From assembly GCA_947456995.1 (NCBI GenBank), contig CANGVB010000297.1, positions 1-5,569 of the forward strand: a stretch of DNA of 5,569 bases, read 5' to 3'. Source of the DNA: Bryobacteraceae bacterium. GTDB lineage: Bacteria; Acidobacteriota; Terriglobia; Bryobacterales; Bryobacteraceae. The translations under genes and the position numbers were made by a program. Under the pieces are notes generated by a model. The model was not told the DNA's origin. It saw only the letters and a list, made by a program, of their open reading frames with translations, and ran no database searches. Each line of letters starts with the position of its first letter. The stretch's first letter is position 1. This document shows positions 1 through 5,568 of the stretch, piece by piece.

Positions 1-1
1 C

Positions 2-646
2 GGCAATACTGCCCTGGCCGCTGCTCGTCGCCGTGCGAGAGCCACAGGAACTGACCCTGTTGAGAAGCTCCTCGATCGTGCACGCCAGAGAGCTCAGTTC
101 GAAGGCATTGAAATCGATTTTCACCTGGCTGGTGCCGAAGCTCTGCCCTTTGCAGACGCATCATTCGATGTTGCTCTCAGCACCTTCGGCCTGATCTTTA
201 GCGACGATCCTGAAGCGAGTGTGCGCGAGGCTGCCCGTGTCCTGCGCCCGCAGGGCTGCCTGGCCCTCACCAGTTGGGCCCACTCCGGCATGAATGATCA
301 GCTCTTTGAAATCTGCGGCCGCGCCAGACCAGAAATCAAGGCTATCGAGATCGCACGCGATTGGGGAACGGAAGCGTTTGCCGTGGCCCAGCTCTCGCGG
401 CACTTCTCAAGCGTTAGCTTCGAGAAGCGCTCTTTCTATCCACGAGCTCTCAGCCTGGAGCAATGGCTTGAAGGAATCAAATTATTCCTTGCTCCGGTGT
501 GGATGGCCTACGAGAATGCTACTGCTGCTCAGGCTGCCGAGCTGGATCGCGAATTTCTCGCACTGGCAAACCGTCACAATCAAAAGCCCGAGCATGGCTT
601 CTTTGCCAGCGTAGGCTACTTCGAAATCATCTGCCGCAAAGCCTAG
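2..646 (+). CDS. Class I SAM-dependent methyltransferase, 5'-truncated by the window edge
   Basis: The frame is open from the first bases to a TAG at 644-646, giving 214 visible residues; the true start lies upstream. Visible residue 1 onward (GNTALAAARR) is the tail of the glycine-rich SAM-binding motif I. GTDP at 16-19 is the end of strand 2, where the acidic residue contacts the SAM ribose. Residues 43-60 (AGAEALPF..ASFDVALS) are the classic Methyltransf_11/25 strand-4 signature, and 76-91 (EAARVLRPQGCLALTSW) is the helix and strand 5 after it. The family moves a methyl group from SAM to a small molecule or quinone-like acceptor in the cytoplasm. The C-terminal 110 residues, the usual substrate-specificity region, carry no motif I recognise, so the acceptor is unknown. 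It converges on the rhomboid gene and shares a 4-nt stop overlap with it. The fold is secure; the substrate is not. Confidence 0.88.
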   Translation, partial: GNTALAAARRRARATGTDPVEKLLDRARQRAQFEGIEIDFHLAGAEALPFADASFDVALSTFGLIFSDDPEASVREAARVLRPQGCLALTSWAHSGMNDQLFEICGRARPEIKAIEIARDWGTEAFAVAQLSRHFSSVSFEKRSFYPRALSLEQWLEGIKLFLAPVWMAYENATAAQAAELDREFLALANRHNQKPEHGFFASVGYFEIICRKA

Positions 647-1476
647 CTCTGCAGATACTTGATGGTGGTAAAGAACTGCACCACAAAGCAGATCACAACA
701 AAGCCTGCCACACCCAGGCCGGCAATGTTCCAGTAGCGCTCATGTCGCGGGTGCGAGAGGTTGGGATGGCCTGCGAGATAGGCGATGCCAAATCCCCCGG
801 CAAGTCCGCCGATATGCGCCCAATTGTCTGTATAGGGAATCAGGAAGCTGATCAGCAGCGCCCACACCGCCGTCCGCGTGTATGCCGACTTCACATAGCT
901 GCCAAAGCTGGATCGCTGATTCACACCAAATGCGATCATCGCCCCGATCAATCCAAAGATCCCTGCCGAGGCGCCCACGCTGAGTGAAGGTGCAAAGAGG
1001 CTGGAAGCAAGAAATCCGGTGATCGAACTCCCGACGTAAATCACCAGCAGCCTGCCCGGGCCATAGGCTTCGTCGGCCTGCGCACCCAAATCGTAAAGGC
1101 CCCACGAATTCATCGCAATGTGAATCACACTGGCATGGAGAAAGCCGGCCGTAATCAATCGCCACCATTCGCCGTGAAAAATGTAGCTGGGTTCTTTGGC
1201 TCCAAACAGAAACAGCGTGCTGCCGCTCAAATCAAAGAAATCACCACCACGGGTGTTCTGCTGGTTGAACAAGGCCATCGCCAGATACAGAAACCCGTTT
1301 ACTGCAAGGATGTAAACAATCAGTTGCCCGTTCTCCGGCAATAGGCTGCCCAGCTTCCTCGCTGCATCAAGATTGGTCTTTGGCGCAGGCGCCAACTCGA
1401 ACTCGCAGTAAGGGCAAACGCGGTCGGCACGGCTGATGAAAGCCCGGCAGTTCGGGCAGATTGGTCTGGACTCCAC
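643..1476 (-). CDS. Rhomboid family intramembrane serine protease with N-terminal zinc ribbon
   Basis: This complete 277-residue protein should cut transmembrane substrates within the inner membrane. An N-terminal ribbon with paired cysteines (C7/C10 and C21/C24, CPNC and CPYC) is followed by a linker and about six or seven hydrophobic segments, starting near residue 52. The rhomboid hallmarks are all present: H114, H119 and N123 (HASVIHIAMN) match the TM2 oxyanion motif of E. coli GlpG; S170 in GASAG is the nucleophile; H221 in NWAHIGG is the catalytic base. It should therefore be an active protease rather than a pseudo-rhomboid. The start is GTG at 1474-1476, chosen because the zinc ribbon begins directly after it and no ATG precedes it in frame. 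There is no clear Shine-Dalgarno sequence, but TACAAT lies just upstream. It diverges from the oxygenase gene across 28 bp and converges with the methyltransferase gene. Substrates are unknown. Confidence 0.95.
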   Translation of the reverse strand: MESRPICPNCRAFISRADRVCPYCEFELAPAPKTNLDAARKLGSLLPENGQLIVYILAVNGFLYLAMALFNQQNTRGGDFFDLSGSTLFLFGAKEPSYIFHGEWWRLITAGFLHASVIHIAMNSWGLYDLGAQADEAYGPGRLLVIYVGSSITGFLASSLFAPSLSVGASAGIFGLIGAMIAFGVNQRSSFGSYVKSAYTRTAVWALLISFLIPYTDNWAHIGGLAGGFGIAYLAGHPNLSHPRHERYWNIAGLGVAGFVVICFVVQFFTTIKYLQS

Positions 1477-1504
1477 TATTTGATTGTAAAGTGGGGGGAT
1501 TGGT
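1477..1504. promoter_or_regulatory. 28-bp divergent spacer between rhomboid and oxygenase genes
   Basis: This is the whole gap between the GTG start of the rhomboid (minus strand) and the ATG of the oxygenase (plus strand). On the minus strand TACAAT at 1483-1488 matches the -10 consensus at five of six positions and would place transcription start about at the GTG codon, suggesting a leaderless mRNA; no good -35 is visible at normal spacing. On the plus strand a G-run at 1493-1498, ending 6 nt before the ATG, is the only ribosome-binding-like sequence for the oxygenase. A plus-strand promoter would have to lie inside the rhomboid's first codons. Promoter assignment is inference from consensus matching by eye. 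Confidence 0.4.
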
Positions 1505-2323
1505 ATGAGTTGGAATCGCAGTCAAATTGCTGAAATGATTCTGGAGCGCCTCCACGTAGCCGCGCCCAAAGTTTCGCTGGAATTTCATCTTCCGCGCACG
1601 GTAAAGAGTTTTGTGGTGGACGATTTGCTGCCCGCAGAACTTGCCGCTGCCATCGCGGACAGTTTTCCAGCTCCTGAAAAGATGGTGCTCAAGAGCCACC
1701 TCGGTGAGCTCAAGTACGTTGGCGTTCAGATGAACGAATACGCGGGCATTCTCGAGGAAACGATTTTCGCCTTTCAGGATCCAAGGGTAGTGGAAATTGT
1801 GAGCCAGATCTGCCGCATCGATGGGCTCATCCCCGACGAGCACCTCTACGCCGGTGGAATCAGCGCCATGGTGCAAGGGCACTTTCTCAATCCGCATCTG
1901 GACAACTCGCACGACTTCGAGCGCAAGCGCTACCGTGCGCTCAACCTCCTCTACTACGCGGCTCCCGGTTGGCAACTCGACTACGGCGGAAATCTCGAAT
2001 TATGGGACAGCGGCCCCAAGGGCCAGCCCAGAACAATCGAGAGCCGCTTCAACCGCTTGGCCGTTATGCAAACCGACAAGACCTCGTGGCACAGCGTTAG
2101 TCCGGTCCGTCACAAAGGCACGCGCCGCTGCGTCTCGAATTATTTTTTCACCCTCGATCCCGTCGATGGCCAGAAGGATTATCACGTCACCAGCTTCCGC
2201 GGCCGGCCCGAGCAGAAGTTCAAAGACCTCCTGATGCAGGGCGACAATGCACTTCGCCAGGCGGTGAAGGAAACGCTCGGCGAATCGATTTTCAAGAACA
2301 AGCACGTCTACAAAAAGGATTAA
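1505..2323 (+). CDS. 2-oxoglutarate/Fe(II)-dependent oxygenase, prolyl-4-hydroxylase-like fold
   Basis: This complete 272-residue protein is predicted to be a cytoplasmic dioxygenase that couples 2-oxoglutarate decarboxylation to hydroxylation of an unknown substrate. The facial triad is visible: H131 and D133 (NPHLDNS) give the HxD pair, and H196 (TSWHSVSPV) is the distal iron ligand. R207, in GTRRCVSNYFF 11 residues later, is placed to salt-bridge the 2-oxoglutarate carboxylate. Residues 144-168, with the YGGNLELWD turn, match strands of the 2OG-FeII_Oxy_3 (P4Hc) family between HxD and distal His. No signal peptide or membrane segment is seen. The first 110 residues lack a motif I recognise and probably set substrate choice. 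ATG at 1505 has a G-rich stretch about 6 nt upstream. The aldolase gene follows on the same strand after 53 bp, so the two may be co-transcribed. Class assignment is strong; the substrate (protein, sugar or lipid) cannot be read from the sequence. Confidence 0.9.
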   Translation: MSWNRSQIAEMILERLHVAAPKVSLEFHLPRTVKSFVVDDLLPAELAAAIADSFPAPEKMVLKSHLGELKYVGVQMNEYAGILEETIFAFQDPRVVEIVSQICRIDGLIPDEHLYAGGISAMVQGHFLNPHLDNSHDFERKRYRALNLLYYAAPGWQLDYGGNLELWDSGPKGQPRTIESRFNRLAVMQTDKTSWHSVSPVRHKGTRRCVSNYFFTLDPVDGQKDYHVTSFRGRPEQKFKDLLMQGDNALRQAVKETLGESIFKNKHVYKKD

Positions 2324-2350
2324 GACACAAGGGCAGTCCCCACTGGGCCT

Positions 2351-2360
2351 CACAATTGTG
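2351..2360. promoter_or_regulatory. 10-bp perfect palindrome upstream of the aldolase gene
   Basis: CACAATTGTG is its own reverse complement and sits 17 bp before the aldolase ATG, in the 53-bp gap after the oxygenase stop codon. An A/T-rich hexamer, TAAATT at 2361-2366, follows directly and is a weak -10 candidate. A palindrome touching a -10 is a typical operator position, but palindromes of this length occur by chance several times in a window this size, so a regulatory role is only a suggestion. Confidence 0.25.
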
Positions 2361-2366
2361 TAAATT

Positions 2367-2371
2367 AAGAG
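2367..2371 (+). promoter_or_regulatory. Ribosome binding site that decides the aldolase start
   Basis: AAGAG lies 5 nt before the ATG at 2377. It supports that start over the in-frame TTG at 2356, which has no comparable sequence upstream and would add seven residues of no family character. Confidence 0.6.
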
Positions 2372-2376
2372 TTTTC

Positions 2377-3165
2377 ATGTTGTCGACAAAACAGATCGCA
2401 GACTCCATTGTCGAAGTGGGCAAGTTGATGTACCAGAAGGGCTGGGTTGCAGCCAATGATGGAAACATCAGCGTCCGCTTGGACGCAGAGCGTATCCTCT
2501 GCACCCCCACCGGTGTCAGCAAAGGCATGATGCGTTCTGAAGACATGCTGATCGTTGATCTCGAAGGCCGCAAGCTCGAAGGCGAACGCGCCTGTACTAC
2601 TGAGATCCAGATGCATTGCACCGTCTATAAGCTTCGGTCTGACGTGAATGCTGTTGTCCACGCCCATCCCCCTGTTTCTACTGGCTTCGCTGTTGCAGGC
2701 AGAGCCCTGAATCTGGCGATACTCCCTGAAGCCGTAGTCACCCTCGGCACCGTACCTCTTGCAGATTACGGTTTGCCGGGCACTCCAGAGCTCAGCAGTC
2801 AGTTGGAACCCTACATTCCGAACCACGATGCGTTGCTGATGGCCAACCACGGAGTCGTTTGCTACGGGGAATCTCTCGAGAAGGCTTTCTTCCGCCTGGA
2901 AACGGTCGAACATCTCTCACGCATTTCACTGGTAGCCGAGATGCTGGGTGGGCCAAGGTTGTTGCCCCGCCGTGAAGTAGATCGTCTGATGGCTGCCCGC
3001 TCCCGTTATGGCATCCAGTTTCCAGAGGGCGCTCAGCCGGAAGCTCCGATTGCCGCTGAAGACATGATTGCGATGAAGCGCGAAGAGCGCTTTGAAATCA
3101 CTCGTCAGGAACTCATGGGTATGCTGGACGAAGTGTTGCGCGCCCGCGGCGTATTGACCGACTAG
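2377..3165 (+). CDS. Class II aldolase/adducin family protein (FucA-like, zinc-dependent)
   Basis: This 262-residue cytoplasmic protein belongs to the family of L-fuculose-1-phosphate aldolase and L-ribulose-5-phosphate 4-epimerase, which cleave or epimerise sugar phosphates through a metal-stabilised enolate. The metal site is complete: H95 and H97 (VVHAHPP) and H158 (MANHGV), with E76 (TTEIQMH) as catalytic acid/base, matching FucA E73, H92, H94 and H155. GN at 29-30 (GNISVR), TG at 45-46 (TPTGVSKG) and TT at 74-75 match the FucA phosphate-binding positions. The protein is about 45 residues longer than E. coli FucA; the extra C-terminal part, from about residue 222, is charged and probably helical. 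ATG 2377 was preferred for its AAGAG site. Its stop overlaps that of the opposing membrane-protein gene by 4 nt. An aldolase is more likely than an adducin-type non-enzyme because every metal ligand is kept; the exact sugar phosphate is not determinable. Confidence 0.92.
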   Translation: MLSTKQIADSIVEVGKLMYQKGWVAANDGNISVRLDAERILCTPTGVSKGMMRSEDMLIVDLEGRKLEGERACTTEIQMHCTVYKLRSDVNAVVHAHPPVSTGFAVAGRALNLAILPEAVVTLGTVPLADYGLPGTPELSSQLEPYIPNHDALLMANHGVVCYGESLEKAFFRLETVEHLSRISLVAEMLGGPRLLPRREVDRLMAARSRYGIQFPEGAQPEAPIAAEDMIAMKREERFEITRQELMGMLDEVLRARGVLTD

Positions 3166-3734
3166 GCTGGCTCCAGCCCATCATAGCGGCTGTCCCCATC
3201 CCTGCCATTCCGCTTCCTTGTTTCGCGGAAAAAAATCACCAGTAGACTGAGGCCGCATACCAGTTTGACTCCCTCCAGCGCAGAGTAAGCATTGTGGAAA
3301 GCTTTGACTCGGTTTCTGAGATCCAGTTCCTTATCCGCTGCAACAAAGTCCAGGCTCCGCCCATAGCCAACGATGGAAGGCGTCACCAGTAAGTGCATTC
3401 CGGTAGACAACAGAACCATAAAGAGAGACAGGCTCAAAATCAGCTTGCCTTCTTTGGTTCCGAAGAGCAGTATGCCAAAGATCAGCAACCCAACCAGGAT
3501 CTGAACCAGTCCCCAGCCATCAAAGAGGGCACGGTTGAATTCAGCTGCCTGATATCGCGCCAGCACCCGCATCTTTTCTGCACCTAGCACTTTCAAGTAG
3601 GGTGCCAACTCTGCTGCCGGATTCTGCAATAGTTCATTGACAAGTCGAAAGCTGGAGGCGGCGACGGCGGCCATAAACAAACTGGCCCCGATCCACATTC
3701 CCAGTAGCGTACAAATGAGTCGGCGAGTATTCAT
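3162..3734 (-). CDS. Four-helix integral membrane protein, DUF4149/TMEM205-like
   Basis: This 190-residue protein of unknown function has hydrophobic segments near residues 6-28, 74-92, 97-118 and 150-169. Positive charges at both ends (RR at 4-5; RETRKR at 170-175) and in the TKEGK loop at 93-97 predict N-in, C-in topology, with two extracytoplasmic loops at about 30-70 and 120-148. The layout, with a conserved-looking FHNAYSALEG stretch entering the last helix, resembles DUF4149 (TMEM205-like) proteins; this is recognition by pattern, not a search. I chose ATG at 3732-3734 because the first helix begins right after it. The longer version, starting at 3845, would add 37 hydrophilic residues read antisense to the oxidoreductase's Tat region. 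No Shine-Dalgarno sequence is visible; TAGTAT at 3739-3744 is a possible -10. It diverges from the oxidoreductase gene and shares its stop overlap with the aldolase gene. Confidence 0.78.
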   Translation of the reverse strand: MNTRRLICTLLGMWIGASLFMAAVAASSFRLVNELLQNPAAELAPYLKVLGAEKMRVLARYQAAEFNRALFDGWGLVQILVGLLIFGILLFGTKEGKLILSLSLFMVLLSTGMHLLVTPSIVGYGRSLDFVAADKELDLRNRVKAFHNAYSALEGVKLVCGLSLLVIFFRETRKRNGRDGDSRYDGLEPA

Positions 3735-3769
3735 GAAAATACTAAGTGTATCGCGTGATAATGGGGCAG
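3735..3769. promoter_or_regulatory. 35-bp divergent spacer between membrane-protein and oxidoreductase genes
   Basis: This gap must serve transcription in both directions. On the plus strand GATAAT at 3757-3762 matches the -10 consensus at five of six positions and would start transcription at about 3769-3770, at the preferred oxidoreductase ATG. On the minus strand TAGTAT at 3739-3744 and TACACT at 3745-3750 are each four-of-six -10 matches. No strong -35 is seen for either direction. GGGG at 3763-3766 sits only 3 nt from ATG 3770, which is close for a normal ribosome binding site. These are consensus matches by eye. Confidence 0.35.
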
Positions 3770-4849
3770 ATGAATGACTTAGCCAGAAATTGGAGCCGGC
3801 GGCAATGGTTCGCCTCTGCCATGTCGGCGGCAGCATTTGCCGCACCAGTGGCCCTGCCGCGTAAAGTTCGTGTTGCCGTGATCGGGCAGGATGGCCACCT
3901 CGCCGAAATCCTGAACCCGCTCCCGCAGCTTCCCGACGTCGAAATTGTCGCCTGCTGCGATTACACCGATGCGGCTCTCGCGTCGCTGTCTAAGAAGAAG
4001 GGCCTCGAAAAGGCCAAGCCATTCCTCGACCAGGAGAAGATGCTCGACGAGATCAAGCCCGACGTTGTCGCTGTCGTCAACGACGACGGCGCACGAGCCA
4101 AAGCTGTGCTTGCGACGCTACAGCGGGGCATCCACTGCATCGCTGAGAAGCCGCTAGCCATCACCCGCACCGATCTGCAAAAAATCAAACGCGTCGCCAA
4201 AGACTCGAAAGGCCGCCTTGGCATGCTGGTGCCGTTACGCTACGCGGCACCCTTCCGCGCGCTCAAGCAGGTGGTCGATTCCGGCGAGATCGGCGAAGTA
4301 CTTCTGCTCGGCGGGCAGAAATCCTACAAGCGCGGTGCCAGCAGCTTATGGAAGAACAAGCGCGCCTCCTACGGCAGCACCATGCTCTGGATCGGTCCGC
4401 ACCTGATCGATCTCTTCTACTTCACCAGTCAGCAAAAATTCACCGAAGCCTTCTGCTGGCAGGCCAACGTGAAAGACCCGAGCCTCGGCGATCGCGAAAA
4501 CGTAGTCGGCGCGGTCTTCCGTCTGGCTAACGGCGGTGTCGCCGAATTGCGTATGGACTACCTCCGTCCCGACAGCGCCCCCACCCATGAAGATGACCGC
4601 CTCCGCATCGCTGGAACCAAAGGCATCGTCGAGTACACCGCAGCAACGGGCGTGACGATCCTGTCGGATTCCGGCAAGCCAAAGCGTATGGAAACCCTGC
4701 CCCCAGCAGGCCAGATCTTCGTCGATTATCTGGAATCGATCTACAACAACAAGCCTGCAACGCTCACGCAAGAAGAAATTTTTCACGTCAGCGACGCAAT
4801 TCAGGCAGCAGAAACAAGCTCCCGCACTGGACATCCGGTCAAAGTCTGA
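3770..4849 (+). CDS. Gfo/Idh/MocA family NAD(P)-dependent oxidoreductase with Tat-type signal
   Basis: This 359-residue protein belongs to the glucose-fructose oxidoreductase/inositol dehydrogenase family, which oxidises or reduces sugars and cyclitols using a nicotinamide cofactor, often tightly bound in exported members. An N-terminal twin-arginine motif (WSRRQWF, R10-R11) and a short alanine-rich segment at 15-27 suggest export by the Tat pathway, though no clear AxA cleavage site is visible. The Rossmann fold begins at about residue 31, with VAVIGQDGH (G39, G42) as the cofactor loop. EKP at 126-128 holds the family lysine K127, and GPHLID gives H211 and D214, matching the catalytic HxxD. 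The C-terminal half reads as the alpha/beta substrate domain. The start could instead be ATG 3761 (plus 3 residues) or GTG 3746 (plus 8); 3770 fits the usual short Tat n-region and a -10-like GATAAT. tRNA-Ser follows after 13 bp. The substrate is unknown. Confidence 0.92.
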   Translation: MNDLARNWSRRQWFASAMSAAAFAAPVALPRKVRVAVIGQDGHLAEILNPLPQLPDVEIVACCDYTDAALASLSKKKGLEKAKPFLDQEKMLDEIKPDVVAVVNDDGARAKAVLATLQRGIHCIAEKPLAITRTDLQKIKRVAKDSKGRLGMLVPLRYAAPFRALKQVVDSGEIGEVLLLGGQKSYKRGASSLWKNKRASYGSTMLWIGPHLIDLFYFTSQQKFTEAFCWQANVKDPSLGDRENVVGAVFRLANGGVAELRMDYLRPDSAPTHEDDRLRIAGTKGIVEYTAATGVTILSDSGKPKRMETLPPAGQIFVDYLESIYNNKPATLTQEEIFHVSDAIQAAETSSRTGHPVKV

Positions 4850-4853
4850 TAAT
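4848..4853 (+). promoter_or_regulatory. Possible -10 box of the tRNA-Ser gene
   Basis: GATAAT overlaps the last two bases of the oxidoreductase TGA stop and lies 10 bp before the mature tRNA 5' end, about where a -10 box should be. TGGACA at 4828-4833 resembles a -35, but the 14-bp spacing is short, so the tRNA may instead be read through from the upstream gene. Confidence 0.3.
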
Positions 4854-4862
4854 TTGGGTAGT

Positions 4863-4952
4863 GGAGGGATGGCCGAGCGGTTTAAGGCACCGGTCTTGAA
4901 AACCGTCGTAGGGGAAACTCTACCGTGAGTTCGAATCTCACTCCCTCCGCCA
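4863..4952 (+). tRNA. tRNA-Ser (anticodon UGA), CCA encoded
   Basis: The gene folds as a class II tRNA. The acceptor stem is 4863-4869 with 4942-4948, followed by discriminator G4949 and genomic CCA at 4950-4952. The D-stem is GCC 4872-4874 with GGC 4886-4888. The anticodon loop CTTGAAA at 4895-4901 has anticodon TGA at 4897-4899, which reads UCN serine codons. The long variable arm pairs GTAGGG 4908-4913 with CTCTAC 4918-4923 (one G-U pair) around a GAAA loop. The T-stem is 4925-4929 with 4937-4941 around the standard TTCGAAT loop. The long variable arm and the overall match to bacterial tRNA-Ser(UGA) exclude leucine and tyrosine. One oddity is a C-U mismatch (4890 against 4906) at the base of the anticodon stem; the other four pairs are intact. 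The gene looks functional. Confidence 0.97.
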
Positions 4953-4956
4953 CTTC

Positions 4957-5568
4957 CTAAGGCTCAAACTCAATCAGCCAGTTGCTATCGCTCCCCATAA
5001 AAAAGCGAGCAGTCTTCCCCGCCAACTTATCCGTCCCGCCTTCGTCGATCCCCATGATCATCGGATACCAGCCACCCCCTTCCAAAATCTTCACTGGCGG
5101 CTGCCACGATTCCGGCATCGACAAATCTCCCCCAAAGCTGATGTAGATCCCTTCCTGCGGCCAATCCGTCGAACAGCAGGTACGATTCATCACCATCACA
5201 TAGCTGCCAAGGCTCGTGTTCCAGTGCACGCTAGGTCCCCAGAAGGCATCGGCACTCTCAGATGCCCAACTGCTTGCAGCCCCAAAGATCGGGGTTTCAA
5301 ACCCGCCCAGGCCCGGCTCTTCCCACACACCTGCGTAGTACTTGAAGACCTGTCCCACCGGCTCCCCCAGATTTTCAATTCGAATCCGGGCCGTAGCAAT
5401 CCCCTGAGACGAAGTCTCGCCCGAGTAGTTCGAATAGAGAAAGTAAATGTACTCACCCGACGGATCTGCGATCGCACTGAAATCTCCATTGCCGCCCCCA
5501 AAGTACCGATTCTTCGTGCTGCAATCCGGGTCCCCTGCGGCTCGCAATACGATGCCCAGATCGTGAAA
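4957..5568 (-). CDS. Secreted-type beta-propeller protein, glycosidase-like (GH43/DUF4185 type), 5' part beyond the window
   Basis: The frame is open from the right edge of the window to a TAG at 4957-4959, giving 203 C-terminal residues; the start lies outside. TTG at 5547 is an in-frame start candidate, but the reading frame continues past it with sensible sequence (FHDLGIVL), so I treat the gene as truncated. The sequence alternates strand-forming stretches and aromatic turns in blade-like repeats: GNGDFSAIAD..IYFLYSN near 26-47, DAFWGPSVHWN..YVMVMN near 107-128, EGIYISFGGDLS near 139-150, and GGWYPMIMG..ARFFMGSDSNWLIEF near 165-201. This pattern is typical of five-bladed propeller families such as GH43, GH32 and DUF4185. 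The acidic residues in the blades could be catalytic or only structural; I cannot assign them. C131-C132, with C16, could form disulfides, in keeping with an exported protein. The gene ends 4 bp from the tRNA CCA on the opposite strand. The enzyme class is uncertain. Confidence 0.7.
   Translation of the reverse strand, partial: FHDLGIVLRAAGDPDCSTKNRYFGGGNGDFSAIADPSGEYIYFLYSNYSGETSSQGIATARIRIENLGEPVGQVFKYYAGVWEEPGLGGFETPIFGAASSWASESADAFWGPSVHWNTSLGSYVMVMNRTCCSTDWPQEGIYISFGGDLSMPESWQPPVKILEGGGWYPMIMGIDEGGTDKLAGKTARFFMGSDSNWLIEFEP

Noticed and set aside
499..987. Plus-strand frame bridging the methyltransferase and rhomboid genes
   Set aside because: It overlaps two convincing genes in other frames and its translation has no family character.
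1367..1975. Long minus-strand open frame antisense to the oxygenase gene
   Set aside because: It overlaps a gene with a complete catalytic triad, runs across the rhomboid start and has no recognisable domain; it is a shadow of codon bias in a GC-rich sequence.
2334..2345. Small hairpin CAGT-CCCC-ACTG after the oxygenase stop as a terminator
   Set aside because: The stem is only 4 bp, has no U-tract, and the next gene follows on the same strand.
2356..2376. TTG start of the aldolase, adding seven residues
   Set aside because: It falls inside the palindrome, has no ribosome site, and ATG 2377 has AAGAG at good spacing.
2365..2913. 182-codon minus-strand frame antisense to the aldolase gene
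   Set aside because: The plus strand encodes every aldolase metal ligand; the antisense product shows no motif.
3735..3845. Upstream extension of the DUF4149-like protein by 37 residues
   Set aside because: The extra part is hydrophilic, reads antisense to the oxidoreductase Tat region, and the first membrane helix fits a start at 3734.
4346..4834. 162-codon minus-strand frame antisense to the oxidoreductase gene
   Set aside because: It lies wholly inside the substrate domain of a well-supported gene and has no motif.
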